DNA of 64,000 nt from SIG589 sp045652465 (lineage in GTDB: Bacteria > Bacillota > Clostridia > Oscillospirales > Acutalibacteraceae): positions 89,252 to 153,251 of the forward strand of contig JAZRUI010000008.1 of assembly GCA_045652465.1 (NCBI GenBank). Direction: 5' to 3'. The notes below the pieces were generated by a model, which did not search any database, was not told the origin of the DNA, and was given only the letters and a program-made list of their open reading frames with translations. Shown here one piece after another: positions 57,423 through 64,000 of this stretch. The position numbers and the translations under genes are program-made. The stretch's first letter is position 1; the number at the start of each line of letters is the position of its first letter.

Positions 57423-59951
57423 ATGAGCGAAATATACACGCAGGAAATAAAGAAATCGGAAAGAATTGATAGACTCATTTCCGCCCTTTATGACCATCTG
57501 CCCGAAATCGAGGCAGACCGCGCGGTGCTTTTAACCGAATCATATAAAGAAACCGAGGGCGAGCCCATAACGGTTCGCAGGGCCAAGGCGTTTTACCATA
57601 TTGTTAAAAACATTCCTATCGTAATTCGCCCCGAGGAGCTTATAGTTGGCAGCGCAACCAAGTCGGCGCGCGGCTGTCAGGTGTTCCCCGAATATTCCTT
57701 CGAGTGGCTCGAGTCGGAGTTTGAAACCGTGGCAACCCGCCCCGCCGACCCCTTCTTTATTTCGGAAGAAACCAAGAGCACCCTTCGAGAGGTATATAAA
57801 TATTGGAAGGGCAAGACCACAAGCGAGCTCGCAACCGCCTATATGGCGCCCGAGGCTCAGCAGGCCGTTGACCATAATATATTCACACCCGGTAACTACT
57901 ATTATAACGGTATCGGTCATGTAACGGTTGATTACGGCAAGGTGCTTGCGGTTGGCTTTGAGGGCATCAAGGCTGAGGCTGCTGAGGCGCTCTCCAAGCT
58001 CTCAAAGGGCGATGGCGATTATGCCAAGCGCCACCATTTCCTCGGCGCAGTTATCCTAAGCTGCGAGGCTGCCTCGCTCTATGCCGAGCGTTACAGCGCG
58101 CTTGCAAAAGAACTCGCCGCAAAGGAAAACGATGCCGCGCGCAAAGCCGAGCTCATAAAAATCAGCGAAAACTGCGCTCGCGTTCCGCGCTATGGCGCAA
58201 CCTCGTTCTATGAGGCTTGCCAATCCTTCTGGTTTATTCAAATGCTGCTGCAGGTTGAATCGAGCGGTCATAGCATTTCGCCCGGCCGTTTTGACCAATA
58301 TATGTATCCTTATTATAAAGCCGATTTGGATGCGGGAAAAATAACCCGCGAATTCGCGCAGGAGCTTATGGATTGTATTTGGGTTAAGCTCAACGACCTC
58401 AACAAGGTTCGCGATGCGGCTTCCGCCGAAGGCTTTGCGGGCTATAGCCTTTTCCAAAACCTTATTGCAGGCGGTCAGGATAAGCATGGCAACGATGCAA
58501 CAAACGATTTATCCTATATGTCTATTGAGGCAACAATGCATGTTTTGCTTCCGCAGCCTTCCTTCTCGGTTCGCGTTTGGAACGGAACGCCGCATGAATT
58601 CCTCAAAAAGGCGGCAAAGCTGACAAGAACAGGCGTTGGCCTTCCTGCCTATTATAACGATGAGGTAATAATTCCCTCGCTCCAAAGCAGGGGACTAACC
58701 CTTGAGGATGCCCGCGATTATAACATAATCGGTTGCGTTGAGCCTCAAAAATCGGGCAAGACCGATGGATGGCACGATGCCGCATTCTTCAATATGTGTC
58801 GCCCGCTTGAATTGGTTTTCTCAAACGGTGTTGACAAGGGAGTGCAAATAGGTCCCAAAACCGGCGCGCTCTCCGATTTCAAAACCTTCGAACAGTTCTA
58901 TGATGCCTATAAGGCTCAAATGAATTATTTTATCGAACTTCTCGTAAACGCCGATAACGCTATCGACCAAGCCCATGCCGAGCGTTGCCCGCTTCCGTTC
59001 CAGTCCTCTATGGTTGAGGATTGCATCGGAAAAGGCAAGAGCCTTCAGGAGGGCGGCGCACACTATAACTTCACAGGTCCGCAGGGCTTCGGCATCGCCA
59101 ATATGGCGGATGCGCTGTGGGCGGTTAAGGCCTTGGTTTACGAGCAAAAGAAGCTAACCCTCGAGGAGTTTAGCGAAGCACTTGATAACAACTTCGGCAA
59201 GGAGCTCGATTCCCATGCAGCCCATCGTATGACCGAGCAGGTTGCGAAGGAGCTGCTGCTGGAGGGCAAGAAGCTCGAGGAGCAGGATATACATAATATA
59301 TATAATGTTGTCCGCCAAAATAATTGCTCCGCCGATAAGAAGGCTCGCTATGATGAGATTCTCTCTTTAATCAACGCGCTGCCGAAATACGGCAACGATA
59401 TCAAAGAAATCGATATGTTTGCCCGAGATGTAGCCTATACCTACACCCGCCCGCTCGAGGGATATAAAAATCCCCGCGGAGGCATCTATCAGGCGGGACT
59501 TTATCCTGTTTCGGCAAATGTTCCGCTCGGAGCGCAAACCGGAGCAACCCCCGATGGCCGCCTGGCATACACTCCTGTGGCGGATGGCGTTTCGCCCGCG
59601 GCGGGTCGCGATATTAACGGCCCAACCGCTTCGGCAAACTCGGTTTCCCGCCTCGACCATTATATTGCCTCTAACGGCACCCTCTTTAATATGAAGTTCC
59701 ATCCCTCGGCTCTCGCGGGAGAAAGCGGACTCGAAAGCTTCGTTGCTCTCGTTCGCGGCTACTTCGACCAAAAGGGAAGCCATATGCAGTTTAATGTTGT
59801 ATCGCGCGAGACCCTGCGCGATGCCCAGCGCAACCCCGATAAATATCGTTCGCTGGTTGTTCGTGTTGCGGGCTACAGCGCCCTCTTCACAACCCTTTCT
59901 CGCTCCTTGCAGGAGGATATAATTAACCGAACCGAGCAGGGAGGATTTTAA
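57423..59951 (+). CDS. Glycyl-radical diol dehydratase (B12-independent propanediol/glycerol dehydratase type)
   Basis: An 842-residue glycyl-radical enzyme. The active-site loop IIGCVEPQ holds Cys438 and Glu440, and the radical loop RVAGYSALF holds Gly817. The substrate-site segment SSGHSISPGRFDQYMYPYY matches propanediol/glycerol dehydratases better than choline TMA-lyase. ATG 57423 has GGAGGT upstream; ATG 57405 lies before that site. It should convert 1,2-propanediol to propionaldehyde inside a microcompartment. The downstream genes (activase, shell protein, GTPase, fuculose-type aldolase) match the fucose/rhamnose GRM5 locus type described in Clostridium phytofermentans. Confidence 0.93.
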   Translation: MSEIYTQEIKKSERIDRLISALYDHLPEIEADRAVLLTESYKETEGEPITVRRAKAFYHIVKNIPIVIRPEELIVGSATKSARGCQVFPEYSFEWLESEFETVATRPADPFFISEETKSTLREVYKYWKGKTTSELATAYMAPEAQQAVDHNIFTPGNYYYNGIGHVTVDYGKVLAVGFEGIKAEAAEALSKLSKGDGDYAKRHHFLGAVILSCEAASLYAERYSALAKELAAKENDAARKAELIKISENCARVPRYGATSFYEACQSFWFIQMLLQVESSGHSISPGRFDQYMYPYYKADLDAGKITREFAQELMDCIWVKLNDLNKVRDAASAEGFAGYSLFQNLIAGGQDKHGNDATNDLSYMSIEATMHVLLPQPSFSVRVWNGTPHEFLKKAAKLTRTGVGLPAYYNDEVIIPSLQSRGLTLEDARDYNIIGCVEPQKSGKTDGWHDAAFFNMCRPLELVFSNGVDKGVQIGPKTGALSDFKTFEQFYDAYKAQMNYFIELLVNADNAIDQAHAERCPLPFQSSMVEDCIGKGKSLQEGGAHYNFTGPQGFGIANMADALWAVKALVYEQKKLTLEEFSEALDNNFGKELDSHAAHRMTEQVAKELLLEGKKLEEQDIHNIYNVVRQNNCSADKKARYDEILSLINALPKYGNDIKEIDMFARDVAYTYTRPLEGYKNPRGGIYQAGLYPVSANVPLGAQTGATPDGRLAYTPVADGVSPAAGRDINGPTASANSVSRLDHYIASNGTLFNMKFHPSALAGESGLESFVALVRGYFDQKGSHMQFNVVSRETLRDAQRNPDKYRSLVVRVAGYSALFTTLSRSLQEDIINRTEQGGF

Positions 59952-60739
59952 TGAACGAAATACTGAATGTTAAGGGAAGAATTTTCGACATTCAGCGTTT
60001 CTCGGTCCATGATGGTCCGGGCGTTCGAACCATAGTATTCCTAAAGGGCTGTCCGCTTCGTTGCCGCTGGTGCTGCAATCCTGAATCCCAGTCCTATGAG
60101 ATACAAAAGATGATGCAAAACGGCGAAGAGAAAATCGTTGGCCGAGATGTAACGGTTGATGAGGTGCTGGAAACGGTGCTCAAAGACCGAATTTATTACC
60201 GCCGAAGCGGCGGAGGACTAACCCTCTCGGGCGGCGAAATGCTGATGCAACCTGATTTTGCCTTGGCGCTGCTTAAAGCGGCAAAGCAGCAGGGCATCAC
60301 AACCGCGGTTGAATCAACCGCCTTTGCCCCCTTTGCAACCATTGAAAAAATGCTTCCCTTTATCGACACATTCCTTATGGACATCAAGCATATGGATAGC
60401 GCGAAGCATAAGGAATTCACAAGTCAACCGAATGAGCTGATATTAGAAAACGCCGCCCGAATTGCAAAAAGCGGAACGCGCCTGATTATCAGAACTCCGG
60501 TTATCCCAACTTTTAACGACACGGCGGATGAGATAGCGGCAATCGCGCGCTTCGCCTCATCGCTGCCGAATGTTGAGGAAATGCATATCCTGCCTTATCA
60601 TCGCATAGGTCAGGACAAATATGCAGGACTCGGAAGAGAATACACCTTAAGCAGCATAACCCCGCCCTCGGGCGAGCATATGGAGGAGCTGCTGCGGGTG
60701 GTTAACTCTTACGGACTGCAAGGAAAGATAGGAGGTTAG
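59951..60739 (+). CDS. Glycyl-radical enzyme activase (short form)
   Basis: A 262-residue radical SAM protein that generates the glycyl radical on the dehydratase. The cluster motif is C34-x3-C38-x2-C41 (KGCPLRCRWCCNPE), followed by LTLSGGEMLMQPDFA and FLMDIKHMDS. The usual 2x[4Fe-4S] ferredoxin insert of GRE activases is missing: only about 30 residues separate the cluster motif from the DEVLETVLKD helix, with no further cysteine pairs. It overlaps the dehydratase stop (TAATG), so the two are coupled. Confidence 0.93.
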   Translation: MNEILNVKGRIFDIQRFSVHDGPGVRTIVFLKGCPLRCRWCCNPESQSYEIQKMMQNGEEKIVGRDVTVDEVLETVLKDRIYYRRSGGGLTLSGGEMLMQPDFALALLKAAKQQGITTAVESTAFAPFATIEKMLPFIDTFLMDIKHMDSAKHKEFTSQPNELILENAARIAKSGTRLIIRTPVIPTFNDTADEIAAIARFASSLPNVEEMHILPYHRIGQDKYAGLGREYTLSSITPPSGEHMEELLRVVNSYGLQGKIGG

Positions 60740-60746
60740 AAAGCCG

Positions 60747-61124
60747 GTGAATTTTAACAACCTGCCGCAGGACGAAGGCAAAACCAGAATTATTCAAGAA
60801 CTCGTTCCGGGTAAGCAAATAACGATAGCTCATATCATTGCCAACCCCGATGAGATTCTTTATAAGAAGTTGGGCCTCGACCCCGCGGTTGACTACAGCA
60901 AAAGCGCAATAGGAATTCTAACCCTCAGCCCGAGCGAAACCGCTATCATAGCGGGCGACATCGCAATTAAATCCTCGGGTGCCGAGCTTGGATTTGTGGA
61001 CCGCTTCAGCGGAACGGTTATCGTAACGGGAACGGTGTCGCAGGTAGAGTCGTCGCTCATCGCCGTTTGCGAATATGCCGAACAAAAGCTTGGCTTTGCG
61101 GTTTGCAACATAACCAAAACCTAA
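60747..61124 (+). CDS. Bacterial microcompartment shell protein, PduU/EutS-like
   Basis: A 125-residue protein with one circularly permuted BMC domain. The N-terminal strand region KTRIIQELVPGKQITIAHIIANP and LGILTLSPSETAIIAGDIAIKSSGAELGFVDRFSGTVIVTG are typical of PduU/EutS hexamers, which form shell facets with a beta-barrel cap over the pore. It starts with GTG, 12 bp after GGAGG. It is the only shell gene within the window; others are expected beyond 64 kb. Confidence 0.92.
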   Translation: MNFNNLPQDEGKTRIIQELVPGKQITIAHIIANPDEILYKKLGLDPAVDYSKSAIGILTLSPSETAIIAGDIAIKSSGAELGFVDRFSGTVIVTGTVSQVESSLIAVCEYAEQKLGFAVCNITKT

Positions 61125-61558
61125 TGCGCAAGCTCATCTTGATAGGACGCAGCGGGGCAGGGAAAACAACCCTAACCCAAGCCCTTAAGGGACTAAAGGT
61201 TTCCTATCAAAAAACCCAATCCATAAGCTATGACGACTGGCTTATCGATACCCCCGGAGAATACGCCGAAAACGCAAGCCTCGGCGCCGCGCTTTGCCTC
61301 TATTCCTATGAGGCCGATGTTGTCGGACTTTTGCTTGCGGCTGATGAACCGTATTCCCTCTATCCGCCCAACATAACCTGTATGGTAAATCGTGAGGTTG
61401 TGGGCATTGTAACCCATCGTGAGGGTTATTCTCCCGAGCGCGCCGAAAAGTGGCTGCGGCTATCGGGATGCGAAAAAGTGTTTATTATAGACAGTCTAAC
61501 GGGCAAAGGCATACCGGAATTGATAGAATTTCTCAAAAAACCAAGCCAAAAAACTTAA
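61124..61558 (+). CDS. EutP/PduV family small GTPase-like protein
   Basis: A 144-residue P-loop protein. Walker A GRSGAGKTT (residues 8-16), the Walker-B-like IDTPGEYAEN and LLLAADEPYS are typical of EutP/PduV, found beside shell genes and thought to help position or chaperone the microcompartment. The guanine-specificity motif is degenerate (VTHREGY where NKxD is usual), also common in the family. ATG 61124 overlaps the previous stop (TAATG). Confidence 0.9.
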   Translation: MRKLILIGRSGAGKTTLTQALKGLKVSYQKTQSISYDDWLIDTPGEYAENASLGAALCLYSYEADVVGLLLAADEPYSLYPPNITCMVNREVVGIVTHREGYSPERAEKWLRLSGCEKVFIIDSLTGKGIPELIEFLKKPSQKT

Positions 61559-61595
61559 AAAACAACAAAAACAAAGATTTTTTATCGGTTTTATG

Positions 61596-61624
61596 TTGAC
61601 TTTTCTGTTTGATTGTGATAATAT
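61596..61624 (+). promoter_or_regulatory. Internal promoter before the aldolase gene
   Basis: TTGACT (61596-61601), 17 bp, TAATAT (61619-61624), nearly the same as the operon's first promoter, so the aldolase-to-dehydrogenase half can be started separately under the same control. Confidence 0.75.
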
Positions 61625-61665
61625 TTAACTGTAAAAAAATAAATTTTCAAAAGGAGTTTTGAAAA

Positions 61666-62466
61666 ATGGCAAGCGAATATGAAATCAAAAAACAAATTTG
61701 CGAAATCGGTAAGAGAATTTATAACCAGGGAATGGTAGCATCCAACGATGGTAACATCTCGGTTAAGCTCAACGACAATGAGTTTCTCTGCACACCCACA
61801 GGTGTTTCCAAGGGCTTTATGACCCCCGAGTACATCTGCAAGGTTGACCGTGACGGAAAGGTTCTTCAGGCCAACCCCGGCTTCAAGCCCTCTTCCGAAA
61901 TCAAGATGCACATGAGAGTTTATAAGGAGCGTCCCGATGTTAACTCGGTTGTTCACGCTCATCCGTTATATGCAACCGGCTTTGCTATCGCAGGCATCCC
62001 GCTAACTCAGCCCATCATGCCTGAGGCAGTTATCGCTCTCGGCTGCGTTCCGATTGCCGAATACGGCACCCCCTCTACCGAGGAAATCCCCGATGCAGTT
62101 TCCAAGTATGTTCAGCATTTCGATGCAGTTTTACTTGAGAACCACGGTGCATTAACCTTCTCCGATTCTCTTCTCAACGCTTATCACAAGATGGAGTCTG
62201 TTGAGTTCTATGCAAAGCTTCTCTATATCTCCAAGCAGCTTGGCGGTCCGAAGGAGCTTTCCGATTCTCAGGTTCAGCGCCTCTATGAGATTCGTCGTCA
62301 GTTCGGCATGAAGGGTAAGCATCCCGCTGACCTTTGCGCAAACGCTAAGAACGGTCAGCCCAGCTGCCATGGCTGCGGCGGTCACTGCGGCGGCAACTGC
62401 GGCGGCAAGGATGCTGACATAGTTGCTGAAATCACCAAGCGCGTTATCGAACAGCTCGGAAAATAA
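61666..62466 (+). CDS. Class II aldolase/adducin family protein, L-fuculose/rhamnulose-phosphate aldolase type, with encapsulation peptide
   Basis: A 266-residue zinc aldolase that would split fuculose 1-phosphate (or rhamnulose 1-phosphate) into dihydroxyacetone phosphate and lactaldehyde. Metal ligands are Glu78, His97, His99 and His160, in SSEIKMH, VVHAHPLY and ENHGAL. After the catalytic domain (about 1-215) comes a Cys/Gly/His-rich linker (residues 234-246, CHGCGGHCGGNC) and a C-terminal amphipathic helix (249-266, DIVAEITKRVIEQL). That helix is the usual encapsulation peptide targeting cargo to the shell. AAGGAG precedes the ATG. Confidence 0.92.
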   Translation: MASEYEIKKQICEIGKRIYNQGMVASNDGNISVKLNDNEFLCTPTGVSKGFMTPEYICKVDRDGKVLQANPGFKPSSEIKMHMRVYKERPDVNSVVHAHPLYATGFAIAGIPLTQPIMPEAVIALGCVPIAEYGTPSTEEIPDAVSKYVQHFDAVLLENHGALTFSDSLLNAYHKMESVEFYAKLLYISKQLGGPKELSDSQVQRLYEIRRQFGMKGKHPADLCANAKNGQPSCHGCGGHCGGNCGGKDADIVAEITKRVIEQLGK

Positions 62467-62478
62467 GAGGTGGAGTAA

Positions 62479-62955
62479 ATGGATGAAAAAACCATAAGCT
62501 CCATTGTGGATACTGTGGTTGAAAGCATCCGTCCAACAACCGATATGACCCTCGAAGCCGCCCGCCGCCTTTCGAAAAAGGTTCGGGATAAGGCAAAGGA
62601 AATGGGCGTTAATGCGGTTGTGGCAATATCGAATAAGGGAGCAAATCCCGTGTTGGTTGAATGCATGGATGATTCCTTCATCGCCAGCTATGATATAGCC
62701 TTTGGAAAAGCCTTCACTGTTGTATCCCTTAAAATGTCAACAAGCAAGCTAAAGCCTTTGGCTCAGCCGGGCGGCTCGCTTTATGGCATACAGTTTACAA
62801 ACGGCGGCAAGATAGTTATCTTCGGAGGCGGCGAACCCCTTTATAACAAAAAGGGCGAGCTAATCGGAGGACTCGGCGTTTCGGGAGGAACCGAAGCGCA
62901 GGACACCGCCCTTGCCGAATACGGCAAGAAAATTTTTGAAAGCGCAAGCTTTTAA
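62479..62955 (+). CDS. GlcG/HbpS (PduO C-terminal-like) protein with N-terminal encapsulation peptide
   Basis: A 158-residue protein. Residues 2-17 (DEKTISSIVDTVVESI) form an amphipathic helix like microcompartment targeting peptides, followed by a GlcG/HbpS fold with MTLEAARRLSKKVRDKAKEMG, AFGKAFTVVSLKMST, GGSLYGIQFTNGGKIVIFGGG and LIGGLGVSGGTEAQD. These proteins bind heme or cobalamin-type cofactors in some members and are recurrent in propanediol microcompartments; the role here is not known. It follows the aldolase by 12 bp. Confidence 0.88.
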   Translation: MDEKTISSIVDTVVESIRPTTDMTLEAARRLSKKVRDKAKEMGVNAVVAISNKGANPVLVECMDDSFIASYDIAFGKAFTVVSLKMSTSKLKPLAQPGGSLYGIQFTNGGKIVIFGGGEPLYNKKGELIGGLGVSGGTEAQDTALAEYGKKIFESASF

Positions 62956-62973
62956 GAAAGGCAGAGATATTTA

Positions 62974-64000
62974 ATGGATATAAATTCGGCAAATATCGAA
63001 CAAATTGTTAGACAGGTTCTTGAGGGTATGGGCGGTTCAACTTCCGCCGCTCCCGCAGCAGCTGCAGGCATCCCCGCAACCGCAAAGGTTGCAATGCTCA
63101 CAGGTCTTGAGAAAATCGAGATTAAAGAGTATCCGATGCCGACTGTTGGCGATGATGATGTGCTCGTAAAGGTTGAGGGCTGCGGCGTTTGCGGCACCGA
63201 TGCCCATGAGTATAAGCGCGATCCCTTCGGTCTTATCCCTGTTGCACTCGGCCACGAGGGTACAGGCGAAATCGTTAAGATGGGTAAGAATGTTAAGGTT
63301 GACAGCGCAGGCAAACCCTTAAAGGTTGGCGACAAGGTCGTTACCTGTATGATCTTCAAGGACAACCCCGCAATTACCATGTTTGATCTGAACAAGCAGA
63401 ACGTCGGCGGCGCCGATGTATACGGTCTGCTTCCGGATGATGACATCCATCTCAACGGTTGGTTTGCAGACTATCTCCTCGTTCGCGGCGGATCGTCGAT
63501 CTTCAACGTATCCGATCTGGATCTCGATTCCCGTATTCTGATCGAGCCTGCTGCCGTTCTCATTCACGCAGTGGAACGTGCAAAGACCACCGGAATTCTT
63601 CGCTTCAATTCCCGTGTCGTCGTACAGGGCTGCGGACCGATCGGTCTGATCTGTATCGCAGTGCTCAGAACAATGGGTATTGAAAACATCGTTGCGGTAG
63701 ACGGCAACGACCGCAGACTTGCCTTTGCAAAAGAAATGGGCGCGGATCACTCCGTCAACTTCAAAAATGCAAAGGACACCGCTGCGCTCGCAGCACTCGT
63801 CAAGGATGCATTCGGCGGCTATGAAGCAGACTTTGCATTCCAGTGCACCGGTTCTCCCGCGGCACACTCCAACATCTACAAATTTATCCGCAATGGCGGC
63901 GGTCTCTGTGAGCTCGGCTTCTTCATCAACGGTGGCGATGCTACCATCAACCCGCACTTTGACATCTGTGCAAAGGAGATCACAACCGCCGGCTCTTGGG
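62974..64000 (+). CDS. Zinc-dependent alcohol dehydrogenase with N-terminal encapsulation peptide (3' end cut by window)
   Basis: At least 342 residues. The first 16 (MDINSANIEQIVRQVL) make a targeting helix, joined by an Ala/Pro linker to a medium-chain dehydrogenase: catalytic GCGVCGTDAHEY (zinc Cys), LGHEGTGEIV, and the Rossmann motif VVQGCGPIGLICIAV. In a microcompartment it could reduce propionaldehyde to propanol and recycle NAD+. Codon usage changes inside the gene near 63.33-63.40 kb (see findings), while the protein reads through without a break. The C-terminus lies beyond 64 kb. Confidence 0.88.
   Translation, partial: MDINSANIEQIVRQVLEGMGGSTSAAPAAAAGIPATAKVAMLTGLEKIEIKEYPMPTVGDDDVLVKVEGCGVCGTDAHEYKRDPFGLIPVALGHEGTGEIVKMGKNVKVDSAGKPLKVGDKVVTCMIFKDNPAITMFDLNKQNVGGADVYGLLPDDDIHLNGWFADYLLVRGGSSIFNVSDLDLDSRILIEPAAVLIHAVERAKTTGILRFNSRVVVQGCGPIGLICIAVLRTMGIENIVAVDGNDRRLAFAKEMGADHSVNFKNAKDTAALAALVKDAFGGYEADFAFQCTGSPAAHSNIYKFIRNGGGLCELGFFINGGDATINPHFDICAKEITTAGSW

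Noticed and set aside
57423..59951. Choline trimethylamine-lyase (CutC) assignment
   Set aside because: The GCVEPQ motif is shared by both, but the HSISPGRFDQ segment and the sugar-phosphate aldolase neighbour fit a diol dehydratase better.
1..64000. CRISPR arrays and prophage genes
   Set aside because: No evenly spaced direct repeats with unique spacers and no capsid, terminase, integrase or lysis genes were seen.

Overview
The window reads as chromosome of an anaerobic, endospore-forming Firmicute of the class Clostridia, probably a gut Oscillospirales/Christensenellales-type organism (inference). The evidence is spoIIID, an oxygen-sensitive class III ribonucleotide reductase, a glycyl-radical enzyme with its activase, rubrerythrin, a T-box on thrS, a THF riboswitch on an ECF folate transporter, Firmicute lipoproteins, and consensus sigma-A promoters (TTGACA-17-TATAAT) paired with short hairpin-plus-T terminators. 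Coding sequence is moderately GC-rich with strong use of GTT, CTT/CTC and CGC codons.

Layout. 1-4.1 kb: the end of a Na+/phosphate symporter gene, a Crp/Fnr regulator and an SsuABC-like ABC uptake operon. 4.1-6.4 kb: a GNAT acetyltransferase, riboswitch-controlled folT and rubrerythrin. 6.4-9.3 kb: three cell-surface glycan genes (GT2, TagA/WecG, UDP-GlcNAc 2-epimerase). 9.3-10.8 kb: an AT-rich 1.5-kb insertion with terminal inverted repeats and TA flanks; it splits a bidirectional terminator and carries two unrecognised genes plus a nested palindromic repeat. 10.8-18.3 kb (minus strand): lipoproteins, a YgiQ radical SAM protein, a sugar operon (HTH-PfkB fusion, D-lyxose isomerase, class II aldolase), a PHP phosphatase and a YdcF protein. 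18.5-20.6 kb: uraA-upp uracil salvage. 20.6-26.5 kb: three tandem paralogous clan-A-like glycoside hydrolases. 26.8-30.9 kb: nrdG, nrdD with a fused redoxin domain, and trxB, with two pairs of NrdR boxes. 31-36.2 kb: pth-mfd-PrsA-like lipoprotein. 36.2-39.5 kb: T-box-thrS, spoIIID, mntP. 39.5-45 kb: lepA, then a GH172-ribokinase-KpsF/GutQ-type isomerase operon with a divergent AraC regulator.

45-57.2 kb: an ABC exporter, adenine deaminase, tRNA-Met/tRNA-Glu followed by a duplicated tRNA 3' end, a DUF1015 protein, a four-gene Gld-like ABC/DUF4340 operon, a HAD phosphatase and an AEC transporter. 57.4-64 kb: the start of a glycyl-radical bacterial microcompartment locus for fucose/rhamnose-derived 1,2-propanediol: dehydratase, activase, a PduU/EutS shell protein, a EutP/PduV GTPase, a fuculose-phosphate-type aldolase, a GlcG/HbpS protein and a truncated zinc alcohol dehydrogenase.

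The accessory theme is catabolism of unusual sugars. The GH172-kinase-isomerase operon can be read as a route from D-arabinofuranosides through D-arabinose 5-phosphate to ribulose 5-phosphate. The HTH-kinase operon can be read as D-lyxose or D-mannose catabolism. The microcompartment locus handles deoxysugar-derived propanediol. No CRISPR array, rRNA or prophage structural gene was seen.
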